From positions 62,001 to 126,000 of the forward strand of contig CP176050.1 in assembly GCA_046199005.1 (NCBI GenBank): a stretch of DNA of 64,000 nucleotides, read 5' to 3'. The position numbers were made by a program, and so were the translations under genes. Source of the stretch: Ascidiimonas sp046199005 (GTDB lineage: Bacteria; Bacteroidota; Bacteroidia; Flavobacteriales; Flavobacteriaceae). Numbering within the stretch: the stretch's first letter is position 1; every line of letters starts with the position of its first letter. The notes under the pieces are model-generated. The model was given only the letters and a program-made list of their open reading frames with translations. It had not been told where the DNA came from and did no database searches. This document shows positions 19,185-28,376 of this stretch, piece after piece.

Positions 19185-20220
19185 TTTAAATTTTGTTGGA
19201 GATATATCCTTATTTAAGCATTATGAAGAAAGTAATATCGATCCCTTAGCCAAGGTGAAATTACCGAAAAGTGATTACAATATTGCTAATTTCGAATTTA
19301 TTATCCCGAATAACAGACAAAAGTATTTTTTTGATGTTCCAGATACGTATGCGGTAAGTTTTGAATATCTAAAAAGTTTGGAACTTGGTAAGTTTAATGC
19401 ATATGGATTATCAAACAATCACAGTTTAGATTATGGGGTGGAAGGTGTAAATGATGTGAGGCAAATATTATCAGAAAAAGGGGTACGTAGTTTTGGGTTT
19501 GGCGAAAGGGATTATAATGTTTTAAGTTTAGATATAAATAAAATTTCTATCGTTATTATAAGTTTTGTAAAAAAAGGCAGATGGAGCAGGAGTAAAACGC
19601 AGTTTCATGGACCAGATTCATATGATGCCGAAAAAATTGAAAACAAAATTTTGGAGTTAAAGAAAAAAATTGATCATGTAATAATATTTCCACACTGGGG
19701 GACAGAACTGGTAGATGTTCCAAGCCCTATAGATGTAAATAATGCCCGTAGATTTATTGACGCTGGAGCATCTGCTGTAATTGGTCATCACCCGCACATT
19801 ATTCAAGGTATAGAAGAGTATAATGATGGTATTATTGCCTACAGCCTAGGAAGTTTTATATATATTCCCGAAAAGGAAATAGGGTATAATAAAAAACAAG
19901 GGGACAAAAGAAATTATTCAATCTGTTTAAATTTAAAGCTAAGTAAAAATAAAATAATAGAAAGTACACCGTACTTTTATTATTATAATCAAAAAAACCT
20001 ATTGCCAGAAAGTATAGAAGATGTAAAGATAAAAACATATTTTAATGAAATTAACCACAGAATTGATGATCCTGGTTATTACAATCAAAAAATTCGCAAA
20101 GAGTTATTAGCAAGAGAATTAAGGTCTTTTGTTCAGCGTTTTAAGCAATATCCAATTAAGACAATTATCCATTATTTGAAATACATTAAATGGGGTCATC
20201 TCAAAAAACTTGTAAAGTAG
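19177..20220 (+). CDS. CapA family protein (PGA_cap metallophosphatase-like)
   Basis: A 347-aa protein with the CapA/PgsA signature of a calcineurin-like fold: NFVGDISLFKHYEE at the start, IANFEFII, GLSNNHSLDYG (N-H pair), VIIFPHWGTE and VIGHHPHIIQGIE with paired His, all probable metal ligands. CapA relatives act in poly-gamma-glutamate capsule and in surface-glycan decoration. No signal peptide is seen, so a cytoplasmic or membrane-associated place is likely. It is 1 bp from the PaaK-like gene; the pair may add an amino-acid or acyl group to the glycan (inference). Confidence 0.82.
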   Translation: MISLNFVGDISLFKHYEESNIDPLAKVKLPKSDYNIANFEFIIPNNRQKYFFDVPDTYAVSFEYLKSLELGKFNAYGLSNNHSLDYGVEGVNDVRQILSEKGVRSFGFGERDYNVLSLDINKISIVIISFVKKGRWSRSKTQFHGPDSYDAEKIENKILELKKKIDHVIIFPHWGTELVDVPSPIDVNNARRFIDAGASAVIGHHPHIIQGIEEYNDGIIAYSLGSFIYIPEKEIGYNKKQGDKRNYSICLNLKLSKNKIIESTPYFYYYNQKNLLPESIEDVKIKTYFNEINHRIDDPGYYNQKIRKELLARELRSFVQRFKQYPIKTIIHYLKYIKWGHLKKLVK

Positions 20221-20221
20221 A

Positions 20222-21568
20222 ATGAGTTTAGAAGATAAGCTATATGGTTTATTGGGTATTTATAAGAATTTACCCCTCCCTATCAAAATTTTTATTGGAA
20301 GTGTTTATAGAAAGTTACCAAAGAAACTCAAATATGGAAACGTTTACTTCGACTATTTAAATCGAATAAAAGAGAAAAATGGGAATTACAACGAATATCG
20401 TGATAAACAGTGCTCCTTGGCTTTATCTGTAATACCATATTATCAAAGAAAAAACTACAAATCATTTTTGGAATTTCCAATAGTCAATAAAAATATAATT
20501 AGATCAAATTTTGACCAATTTGTCAACCCAAATAACTTAAATAGATTAAAAGCTAATACTGGTGGATCAAGTGGTACTCCATTTGAATTTTTTTTGGAAA
20601 AAGGGGTTTCCAGACCTAAAGAAAAAGCTCATTTTGATTGGTACTGGGGCAAATTTGGATATACGCCTGGCGATAAGATGTTAACGATTAGAGGTGAATC
20701 CCTCTCTCATAATAAGCTTTATGAGTATCAAGCAATTGATAATAAGCTTGCTATATCTTGCTATTTACTTAACAAACAAAACATTGGTGACATCGTTAAA
20801 GTGATTAATAAATTCAATCCTTGTTTTATACATGCATATCCTTCGGCTATTAAAAATTTTATCCGTTTAGTAGAAAATAGTTCAAGCCCATTGAAAATTA
20901 ATATAAAAACTATTTTTATGGGATCTGAAGGTCTTTATAAATGGGATAGAAAATTAATTAGCACTTTTTTTAACGCCAATATTGCCCATTGGTATGGACA
21001 TTCTGAAAGATTAGTTCATGCAGGAAACTGTCCTTATTCTGATGATTTTCATATTTTTCCTTTTTATGGATATGTTGAACTTATATATGATGATGGTAAA
21101 ATTATTAACGAACCAAATAAAGCAGGTAGAATTATTGCCACAGGATTTGATAATGATGTTATGCCAATGATTCGTTATGACACAGGAGATAAAGCGGAAT
21201 ATTCTGATCAATTAAAGTGCAAATGTGGATTTAAAGGGAGAAGCTTTAAAAATATTCATGGAAGAAGTCACGATTATATTTATTTAAATGATACTACTAA
21301 AGTATCTTTGACGGCTTTTATTTTTGGTCAACACTACAAAGAATTTTCTTCAATAAGTGAAATTCAATTGGAGCAAAGTACTATCGGGAAACTGAAAATT
21401 AGAATAACATTAAATGCTAATAAATCAATAAGTAAAGAAGATTTCGTAAAAAAAATGGAAGCTTCTGTGCAAAATAAAATTAACATATCTCTTGACATTG
21501 TCGATGAAATACCCAAAACACAAAGAGGTAAACATGTTTTTTTAATTCAAAATATCAAAGAAGACTAA
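20222..21568 (+). CDS. PaaK/CapK-like adenylate-forming enzyme
   Basis: A 448-aa member of the phenylacetate-CoA ligase / coenzyme F390 synthetase-like group. The adenylate-forming signature appears as KANTGGSSGTPFEFF near residue 115; WYGHSERLVHAG and MIRYDTGDKAEYS match later core motifs, and a CKC...C set (SDQLKCKCGFKGRSF) is usual in the CapK subgroup. Such genes are common in capsule loci, where they probably activate a carboxylic acid for transfer to the polysaccharide. The substrate is unknown. A 27-bp gap separates it from the bi-domain oxidoreductase. Confidence 0.82.
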   Translation: MSLEDKLYGLLGIYKNLPLPIKIFIGSVYRKLPKKLKYGNVYFDYLNRIKEKNGNYNEYRDKQCSLALSVIPYYQRKNYKSFLEFPIVNKNIIRSNFDQFVNPNNLNRLKANTGGSSGTPFEFFLEKGVSRPKEKAHFDWYWGKFGYTPGDKMLTIRGESLSHNKLYEYQAIDNKLAISCYLLNKQNIGDIVKVINKFNPCFIHAYPSAIKNFIRLVENSSSPLKINIKTIFMGSEGLYKWDRKLISTFFNANIAHWYGHSERLVHAGNCPYSDDFHIFPFYGYVELIYDDGKIINEPNKAGRIIATGFDNDVMPMIRYDTGDKAEYSDQLKCKCGFKGRSFKNIHGRSHDYIYLNDTTKVSLTAFIFGQHYKEFSSISEIQLEQSTIGKLKIRITLNANKSISKEDFVKKMEASVQNKINISLDIVDEIPKTQRGKHVFLIQNIKED

Positions 21569-21595
21569 ACTTATCGCTATAATTTTTTAGAAATT

Positions 21596-23737
21596 ATGAA
21601 ACAAGTTATACAAAATTTCAAAACCGGGGAGCTATTTGTAGATGAAGTACCGGTACCCGCTATTTCCAAAGGAATGGTATTGGTAGAAAATAAATATTCT
21701 CTTATCAGTGCAGGTACCGAAAGAAGCACTGTAAGTGTGGGTAAAGCGAATTTAATAGGTAAAGCAAAACAACGTCCTGATCTGGTTGCCCAAGTACTAC
21801 AAAATGTAAAAAAAGAAGGCCTTAAAGCTACTATTGATAAGGTGAGAACAAAGCTAGATTCATTAAAAGCTTTGGGCTACAGCACTTCGGGTGTGGTAAG
21901 TGCTTCAATGGATACTAATGGTCAGTTTAAGCCAGGCGACCGCGTAGCATGCGCAGGTCAGGATTATGCTTCTCATGCAGAAATGGTAGCCATACCACAA
22001 AATCTGGTGGCAAAAATACCTGATGGAGTCTCTTTTGAAGAAGCAAGTTTTACGACTTTAGGCGCTATAGCGTTACAAGGGGTTCGTCAGGCAGAACCAA
22101 GACTTGGAGAAAATGTCTGTGTAATTGGCTTGGGATTGCTGGGTCAGATAACCTGTCAGCTTCTCAAAGCAAACGGGTGCAATGTTTTTGGTATCGATCT
22201 GTCAGAAGAGCTGGTACAACTTTCGCTAAAACAAGGTGCTTCAAACGCATTAAATAGAAAGGATCCGAATTTGTTGGCTGCGGTGGAAAGTTTCACAAAA
22301 GGATACGGATTTGACAGTATCATCATTACGGCAGCGGCTCCGACCAATGATCCGATTGAGTTATCTGCCGAAATAGCTGCAAAAAAAGGAAAAGTTGTGG
22401 TAGTTGGTGCCGTTAAAATGGATATCCCCAGAGATCCCCATTTTTACAGGAAAGAATTAGAACTCAAAATGTCTTGTTCTTATGGTCCGGGCCGGTATGA
22501 TGTAAATTATGAAGAACTGGGTGTGGATTATCCTTTTGCTTATGTGCGATGGACAGAACAAAGAAATATGGAAGCTTTCCTGAATCTGTTGGCAAAAAAA
22601 GCGATCGATTTGAAGCCTTTAATCACTCATGTATTTGATATTAATGAAGCAGAGAAAGCTTATGATATTGTATTAGGAAAAAGTAAAGAGCCGCATATAG
22701 GTATTCTATTGAAGTATGAACAGAACGAAGAGAAGTTCAAATCGGGTATTCCTTTAAAAACTGCAGCATCCGCAAAGCTAAATGTAGGATTTATAGGAGC
22801 CGGAAGCTTTGCTCAAAGTTACCTTATTCCGAATCTTAAATCCGATAACGTCTCCCTTAATACCGTGGTCACTACAAAGGGTATTACATCTAAGAATGTA
22901 GCCGATAAATTTGACTTTGCTAATACAGCTACTTCACCTGAGGATGTGTTTTCAAATAATGATATCAATACAGTTTTTATCGCAACTCCTCATAACTCGC
23001 ATGCATTGTATACTATAGCAGCCTTAAAAGCACACAAAGATGTATTTGTTGAAAAACCATTGGCTATGAATTATGAAGAACTGGAGGCGGTTAAGCAACA
23101 ATATGAAGAAGGCAATTCCCGATTGATGGTAGGCTTTAACAGAAGATTTTCGTCTCTTGCCAAAGAGATCAAGAGTAATTTTAAAACTGTAGAAGAGCCT
23201 TTGGTGGTCAATATAAGAGTAAATGCAGGGTTTATTCCTAAAGATCACTGGACCCAGTTAGAAGAGATTGGAGGGGGAAGAATCGTGGGAGAAATGTGCC
23301 ACTTTATTGATCTGATGCAATTTTTTACTAATTCCAGACCCGTTTCTGTGTTTGCAGACAGTATTAATTCGGATAATAGCCAAATCACAACCGATGACAA
23401 TATTACGGTCGTAGTAAAGTTTAGTAATGGAGCCATAGGAAATCTCATCTATCTAGGAAACGGAGATAAATCGCTTCCAAAAGAATATATCGAAGTATTT
23501 GGAGGAGGAATAACAGGAATTATTAATGACTTTAGAGGGGGAGTCATACATCGTAATAATAAAAGTACCAAACTTAAGCTTTCAGGGAAAGGTCACAAAC
23601 AAGAAGTCCAGGCTTTTGTCAAATCTGTTGTCAAAGGAACAGAGTTACCGCTAAGCTTTGAATCTATTTACGATACAACACTCACGACCTTTAAAATTCA
23701 GGATAGTTTAAAAACCGGACTGCCTCAAAAACTCTAA
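21596..23737 (+). CDS. Bi-domain oxidoreductase: zinc-type alcohol dehydrogenase fused to Gfo/Idh/MocA
   Basis: A 713-aa fusion. Residues about 1-380 form a medium-chain dehydrogenase (SLISAGTERSTV, PGDRVACAGQDYASHAEMVA, VIGLGLLGQITCQLL as cofactor loop). Residues about 395-710 form a Gfo/Idh/MocA oxidoreductase (VGFIGAGSFAQSYL as Rossmann motif, then FVEKPLAMNYEEL with the EKP signature). This fusion is a standing member of exopolysaccharide loci and is often next to heparinase-like genes; none is present here. It probably makes or modifies a nucleotide sugar. The reaction is not established from sequence. Confidence 0.88.
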   Translation: MKQVIQNFKTGELFVDEVPVPAISKGMVLVENKYSLISAGTERSTVSVGKANLIGKAKQRPDLVAQVLQNVKKEGLKATIDKVRTKLDSLKALGYSTSGVVSASMDTNGQFKPGDRVACAGQDYASHAEMVAIPQNLVAKIPDGVSFEEASFTTLGAIALQGVRQAEPRLGENVCVIGLGLLGQITCQLLKANGCNVFGIDLSEELVQLSLKQGASNALNRKDPNLLAAVESFTKGYGFDSIIITAAAPTNDPIELSAEIAAKKGKVVVVGAVKMDIPRDPHFYRKELELKMSCSYGPGRYDVNYEELGVDYPFAYVRWTEQRNMEAFLNLLAKKAIDLKPLITHVFDINEAEKAYDIVLGKSKEPHIGILLKYEQNEEKFKSGIPLKTAASAKLNVGFIGAGSFAQSYLIPNLKSDNVSLNTVVTTKGITSKNVADKFDFANTATSPEDVFSNNDINTVFIATPHNSHALYTIAALKAHKDVFVEKPLAMNYEELEAVKQQYEEGNSRLMVGFNRRFSSLAKEIKSNFKTVEEPLVVNIRVNAGFIPKDHWTQLEEIGGGRIVGEMCHFIDLMQFFTNSRPVSVFADSINSDNSQITTDDNITVVVKFSNGAIGNLIYLGNGDKSLPKEYIEVFGGGITGIINDFRGGVIHRNNKSTKLKLSGKGHKQEVQAFVKSVVKGTELPLSFESIYDTTLTTFKIQDSLKTGLPQKL

Positions 23738-23739
23738 GC

Positions 23740-23997
23740 ATGATCAAAAATCTGAGAGCTGTTAACATCCACTATCAGCTTTTGCTTTTCCTGGCAGTTC
23801 TCATTCCTTCCAGATTTTATAAGTTAGGAGGAATTGTTGTTGCTTTACTTGCGATCAGCTGGGTTTTTAAAGTACAAGGATACAGGCAATTAAAACAAAT
23901 AGAAGTATCCATCTTATTGGGATTGTTATCTTTTGTCTTTTTCTATATACTTCTTACCACCAATCGCTCATCTCATAAATACTTGCCCAATGAATGA
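23740..23997 (+). CDS. Short hydrophobic protein, possibly a truncated ligase/polymerase remnant
   Basis: An 85-aa protein with about three hydrophobic stretches (about residues 13-44 and 55-74). I do not recognise it. Its start resembles the N-terminus of O-antigen ligase-type proteins (LLFLAVLIPSRFYKLGGIVV), which would make it a remnant of a gene lost by deletion. Against this, it is cleanly packed: it starts 2 bp after the upstream stop and overlaps the next ATG by 8 bp (ATGAATGA). Confidence 0.45.
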   Translation: MIKNLRAVNIHYQLLLFLAVLIPSRFYKLGGIVVALLAISWVFKVQGYRQLKQIEVSILLGLLSFVFFYILLTTNRSSHKYLPNE

Positions 23998-25165
23998 ACC
24001 AAAGCAGTTAATTAGCAAGAGTTTTGAATCGCTACGACTTTTTTGTGAAAAAGAAGATTTTAAAGGTTGGGATCCCTATGATGGTCTTAACAGTTGGGTG
24101 ATACAAAAAACATTTTTTGGAAAGTCACGTTTTTTACGATTAGCTTGGATACAGTTGTTCAAACGAAACCCACTCAATCTTAGAAAGTTCGTAGGGGTCA
24201 AGAAAGACTATAATCCTAAAGGTTTAGGTCTTTTCTTAATAGGTTATTGTAATTTATATAAGCAAGAAGCGAAACCCGAGTATCTGGAGAAAATCAAATT
24301 TTTAGCATCTAAACTATTAGAGCTTCAAACCAAAGGATACGCTGGTGCTTGCTGGGGTTACAATTTTGATTGGCAGGCGAGAGCATTCTTTCAGCCCAAA
24401 TACACCCCTACGGTAGTAGCTACTTCTTTTATTACCGAAGCCTTATTAGATGCATACGAGATCACCGGCCAAGAAGAATTACTAACTACTGCCGTTAGCA
24501 GTGCTGACTTTATTCTGGAAGATCTTAATAAATCGTACGACAAACAAGGCGATTTTACGCTTTCTTATTCACCTCTAGATGAGACTCAGGTATACAATGC
24601 GGGACTTCTGGGTGCAAAACTCCTATGTCAGGTATACAAGTATACCAAAGACGAGAAAATGATATCGAACGCTCGGAAAATTGTCTCCTACGTATGTAAA
24701 AGACAGGCAAAAGATGGTTCCTGGGCATATGGAACACTTCCTTTTCATCAATGGATCGATAATTTTCACACAGGTTACAATCTGGAATGTATTTATAAAT
24801 ATCAGGAAATCTCTAAAGATAGTTCTTTCGAGATGAACATTAAAAGTGGCATTAATTACTATCTAAATACCTTTTTTACATCAGAAGGAATTTCAAAATA
24901 CTATAACAACCAAACCTATCCGGTAGATATTCATGCGCCTGCACAATTAATCGTTACGTTAACCAAAATGAAAATCCTTGAAGAAAACAGAGATTTGGCA
25001 CAAAGGGTATTGGTATGGACCATTAGAAATATGCAGTCTTCCAAAGGATTTTTTTATTACCAGAAGCGAAAGCAGTTTAGTGCCAAAATTCCCTATATTC
25101 GCTGGGCGCAGTCCTGGATGTTTTATGCCTTAAGTTATTATGAATTAGCTACTTCTGATGAATAA
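23990..25165 (+). CDS. Alpha/alpha-toroid (six-hairpin-like) protein of polysaccharide loci
   Basis: A 391-aa protein started at ATG 23990; an upstream TTG at 23933 would overlap the previous ORF by 65 bp, so the ATG is preferred. The sequence is a series of helical repeats with aromatic motifs such as GACWGYNFDWQARAFF, YNAGLLGAKLLCQVY, DGSWAYGT and HTGYNLECIYKYQ, typical of six-hairpin / prenyltransferase-like toroids. Related proteins are often annotated only from context in flavobacterial EPS loci. A glycan-processing role is an inference. It overlaps the WecG-like gene by 8 bp. Confidence 0.65.
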   Translation: MNEPKQLISKSFESLRLFCEKEDFKGWDPYDGLNSWVIQKTFFGKSRFLRLAWIQLFKRNPLNLRKFVGVKKDYNPKGLGLFLIGYCNLYKQEAKPEYLEKIKFLASKLLELQTKGYAGACWGYNFDWQARAFFQPKYTPTVVATSFITEALLDAYEITGQEELLTTAVSSADFILEDLNKSYDKQGDFTLSYSPLDETQVYNAGLLGAKLLCQVYKYTKDEKMISNARKIVSYVCKRQAKDGSWAYGTLPFHQWIDNFHTGYNLECIYKYQEISKDSSFEMNIKSGINYYLNTFFTSEGISKYYNNQTYPVDIHAPAQLIVTLTKMKILEENRDLAQRVLVWTIRNMQSSKGFFYYQKRKQFSAKIPYIRWAQSWMFYALSYYELATSDE

Positions 25166-25895
25166 GATTTCCATTTTAAATACCAGTATCGATAATCTAG
25201 ACATGCAAGAGACCCTAAAAATAGTAAGTAATGCTATAGAAGGGCACAAACAGATACACCATGTCGTAGTCAATGCCGGTAAGATCGTAGCCATGCAGAA
25301 AGATTTAAGGCTTCGTGAAAGCGTAAACAGCAGTGATTTAATAAATGCAGACGGTCAGGCAGTAGTTTGGGCGTCCAGAATGCTGGGAAAACCTCTTAAA
25401 GAAAGGGTCGCCGGTATAGACTTGATGAATAATCTCATTGAAGTTGCGCATCAAAAGAACTACCGTATTTTCTTTTTTGGAGCAAAAGAAGAGATAGTTA
25501 AAAAGGTAGTAGAGATAACAAGCGAAAAATATTCCGAAGAAATCATTGCCGGATATAGAAACGGATACTTTAAAAAAGAAGAAGAAAAAGAAATTGCACG
25601 TCAGATCTCAGAAAGTAGGGCTCATATCTTATTTGTGGCCATAAGTTCTCCGGTAAAAGAAAATTTTCTTTATGAAAACAGGGATTTACTCCAAAGCGTA
25701 AATTTTATCATGGGGGTAGGAGGCAGTTTTGACGTAGTAGCTGGTAAGGTAAAAAGGGCTCCTATCTGGATGCAAAATGCAGGATTGGAGTGGTTTTACA
25801 GATTTTTGCAAGAACCTAAGCGTATGTGGAAAAGATACCTTGTTGGGAATTCTAAATTTATTGCCTTGGTTTTAAAAGAAAAATTTAAAAAATAA
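25158..25895 (+). CDS. WecG/TagA/CpsF family glycosyltransferase
   Basis: A 245-aa GT26 protein. Family blocks are present: VVNAGKIVAMQKD, NADGQAVVWASRMLG (the D-G in the active site), ERVAGIDLMNN, IFFFGAKEEIV, and the C-terminal MGVGGSFDVVAGKVKRAP followed by GLEWFYRFLQEPKRMWKRY. These enzymes transfer N-acetylmannosamine or its uronic acid to lipid-linked GlcNAc. With wecB and wecC nearby, ManNAc/ManNAcA as donor is a reasonable inference. It is the last gene before a new promoter at 25970. Confidence 0.92.
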   Translation: MNKISILNTSIDNLDMQETLKIVSNAIEGHKQIHHVVVNAGKIVAMQKDLRLRESVNSSDLINADGQAVVWASRMLGKPLKERVAGIDLMNNLIEVAHQKNYRIFFFGAKEEIVKKVVEITSEKYSEEIIAGYRNGYFKKEEEKEIARQISESRAHILFVAISSPVKENFLYENRDLLQSVNFIMGVGGSFDVVAGKVKRAPIWMQNAGLEWFYRFLQEPKRMWKRYLVGNSKFIALVLKEKFKK

Positions 25896-25969
25896 AAAAA
25901 CGCGCAATTTCTGAAGCATTTAACCTTCAAATAATCTTTTAAAAAGTCAGAATAAGCCGTAATTAGTGA

Positions 25970-25977
25970 TATTTTTG
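25970..25977 (+). promoter_or_regulatory. Bacteroidota-type -7 box (TATTTTTG) for the UXS operon
   Basis: A perfect TAnnTTTG match 56 bp before the ATG at 26034, inside a 138-bp gap. No clear -33 TTG is seen. Confidence 0.5.
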
Positions 25978-26033
25978 TGCAATACCTCTGTTAGGGTAAC
26001 GGTTAGTAATAGCCTTATTGTAAAAATCACAGA

Positions 26034-27020
26034 ATGAAAAAAGTATTAATTACCGGAGCTGCCGGTTTTTTGGGATCGCACTTGTGCGACCGTTTCATAA
26101 AAGAAGGAATGCATGTAATAGGGATGGATAACCTTATTACCGGAGATTTGAGAAATATAGAACACCTTTTTAAACTTGAGCATTTTGAATTTTACCATCA
26201 TGATGTAACCACTTTTGTTCATGTACCCGGTAAACTAGATTACATTCTTCATTTTGCTTCTCCTGCCAGCCCAATCGACTATTTAAAAATACCGATACAA
26301 ACACTAAAAGTTGGTGCTTTAGGAACGCATAATTTGCTGGGACTCGCCAAAGAAAAAAATGCCCGAATTTTAATTGCTTCTACCTCCGAAGTCTATGGAG
26401 ATCCACTAGTGCATCCTCAAACAGAAGAGTACTACGGAAACGTGAATACTATTGGTCCCAGAGGTGTTTACGACGAGGCGAAAAGATTTATGGAATCGAT
26501 TACAATGGCTTATCACAGGTTTCACGGCTTGGAAACTCGCATTGTACGGATTTTTAATACCTACGGACCGCGAATGCGATTAAATGACGGTCGGGTTATA
26601 CCAGCCTTTATAGGTCAGGCTTTAAGAGGAGAAGACCTTACGGTATTCGGAGATGGTTCTCAAACCCGTTCTTTTTGTTATGTAGACGATCAGATTGATG
26701 GGATCTATCGATTGCTGATGAGTGATTATAGTTTACCTGTGAACATAGGTAATCCTGATGAAATTACGATTAGTGACTTCGCCGAAGAGATCATAAAATT
26801 AACCGGAACAGATCAGAAAGTAATCTACAAACCACTACCGGTAGACGATCCCATGCAGCGGCAGCCCGATATTAGCAAAGCACGTGAAGTACTAGGCTGG
26901 GAGGTTAAAGTAAGTCGTGATGAAGGTATGAAGAAAACCTATGAATACTTTAAATCTTTAGATAAGGAAGTTCTTTTTAAAAAAGAACATAAAGACTTTT
27001 CAAAGCACAATAAAAAATAA
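26034..27020 (+). CDS. UDP-glucuronate decarboxylase-like NAD-dependent epimerase/dehydratase
   Basis: A 328-aa extended SDR protein: GAAGFLGSHLCDRF at the N-terminus, HFASPASPIDY, the TSEVYGDP block, the catalytic Y-x3-K in GVYDEAKRFMES and the typical UXS stretch IVRIFNTYGPRM, followed by GDGSQTRSFCYV. These fit UDP-xylose synthase, which converts UDP-glucuronate to UDP-xylose. No UDP-glucose dehydrogenase for the precursor is in the window. It is followed after 2 bp by the priming sugar transferase. Confidence 0.88.
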   Translation: MKKVLITGAAGFLGSHLCDRFIKEGMHVIGMDNLITGDLRNIEHLFKLEHFEFYHHDVTTFVHVPGKLDYILHFASPASPIDYLKIPIQTLKVGALGTHNLLGLAKEKNARILIASTSEVYGDPLVHPQTEEYYGNVNTIGPRGVYDEAKRFMESITMAYHRFHGLETRIVRIFNTYGPRMRLNDGRVIPAFIGQALRGEDLTVFGDGSQTRSFCYVDDQIDGIYRLLMSDYSLPVNIGNPDEITISDFAEEIIKLTGTDQKVIYKPLPVDDPMQRQPDISKAREVLGWEVKVSRDEGMKKTYEYFKSLDKEVLFKKEHKDFSKHNKK

Positions 27021-27022
27021 GT

Positions 27023-28375
27023 ATGTCTTATAAGCGAGGTCGATATTCCGGACTCATAAAACCAATTAATTATTTACTTGATCTCCTTGTGGTAAATGCA
27101 CTGGCGTTACTGCTACCGCTTAATTTCAAACTGCCAGTACAATTCATTATCTACATTAATGTAATGTGGATCGCTCTTTCCCTTATCAACAAGTTTTACG
27201 AAATACAACGGTATTCTAAACTTACACTGGTACTCATACTTATTTTTAAACAGTTTGTATTTTTCTTTTTAATACTCTATGCCTACATAGGCTTTTTCAA
27301 AGAATTTAGTATAAGTAGGTTGTTACTAGCAAACTACTATGCGTTAACATTCGTGATTATTTCTTCACTCAAAATATTTAGCTACGCATTACTTATCAGA
27401 TACCGCAGAGTACTGGGAGGGAATATCAGAACAGTAGTTGTTATTGGGAACAGCAAGAAAACTTTACAGCTTATTGAAGTTTTTAAAGTAAGAAGCGAAT
27501 TTGGATACGAATTTAAAAGACAGTTTTCACCTAAAAGTAAAGATTTTAACCTTAAAGACTGTTTCAATTATATTACTCAGAATAATATTGATGAAGTCTA
27601 TTGCTCGGTTGGAGACCTGTCAAACAAACAACTAGCAGATGTGATTGATTATGCAGATAACAACCTTAGAATTCTCAAGTTTATACCAGACAACAAAAAC
27701 ATCTACAGTAAGAAACTCAAATTTGAATATTACGACTACTTGCCTATTTTGTCTTTAAGGGACATTCCGCTGGAAGACCCTATTAATTCGTTCTTAAAAA
27801 GAACATTCGATATCATATTTTCTCTGTTGATGATTGTAGGCGTATTGTCCTGGCTTACACCTTTACTGGCAATTTTTATTCGGCTCGAATCTAAAGGTCC
27901 AGTTTTTTTCAGGCAAAAACGAAACGGGATCGACTACAAAGAATTTAATTGTTATAAGTTCAGATCGATGGCAATAAATAAAATGTCTGATGTACAATCA
28001 GCGTCAAAGAATGATATGCGTATTACGAAGATAGGCAGGTTTATTCGCAAGACAAGTCTTGATGAGCTTCCTCAATTTTTCAACGTATTAGTAGGTCAAA
28101 TGTCGGTGGTAGGGCCCAGACCTCATATGGTTAGCCATAGCAACGCATTTGAACAGCGAATAGACAAATTTATGGTACGTCACTTTGTAAAACCCGGAAT
28201 TACGGGATTAGCTCAGACGAGAGGCTATCGGGGTGAAATAGAGAATGAATTGGATATTGTAAACAGGGTAAAGTTTGATATTTTCTATATAGAGAACTGG
28301 TCTTTGGCTCTTGACCTCAAAATTATCATACAGACGATCTTGAATGCAGCAAAAGGAGAAGAAAAAGCTTATTAA
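27023..28375 (+). CDS. Exopolysaccharide polyprenyl glycosylphosphotransferase (priming sugar transferase)
   Basis: A 450-aa WbaP/WcaJ-type protein. Four N-terminal membrane helices (within residues 15-125) are followed by a cytoplasmic Rossmann-like part (RTVVVIGNSKKTLQLIE), a re-entrant membrane helix (KRTFDIIFSLLMIVGVL), and the catalytic domain with FFRQKRNGIDYKEFNCYKFRSM, TSLDELPQFFNVLVG and MSVVGPRPHM. It loads a sugar-1-phosphate onto undecaprenyl phosphate, starting repeat-unit assembly. Its stop is 1 bp before the GT2 ATG. Confidence 0.94.
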   Translation: MSYKRGRYSGLIKPINYLLDLLVVNALALLLPLNFKLPVQFIIYINVMWIALSLINKFYEIQRYSKLTLVLILIFKQFVFFFLILYAYIGFFKEFSISRLLLANYYALTFVIISSLKIFSYALLIRYRRVLGGNIRTVVVIGNSKKTLQLIEVFKVRSEFGYEFKRQFSPKSKDFNLKDCFNYITQNNIDEVYCSVGDLSNKQLADVIDYADNNLRILKFIPDNKNIYSKKLKFEYYDYLPILSLRDIPLEDPINSFLKRTFDIIFSLLMIVGVLSWLTPLLAIFIRLESKGPVFFRQKRNGIDYKEFNCYKFRSMAINKMSDVQSASKNDMRITKIGRFIRKTSLDELPQFFNVLVGQMSVVGPRPHMVSHSNAFEQRIDKFMVRHFVKPGITGLAQTRGYRGEIENELDIVNRVKFDIFYIENWSLALDLKIIIQTILNAAKGEEKAY

Positions 28376-28376
28376 C

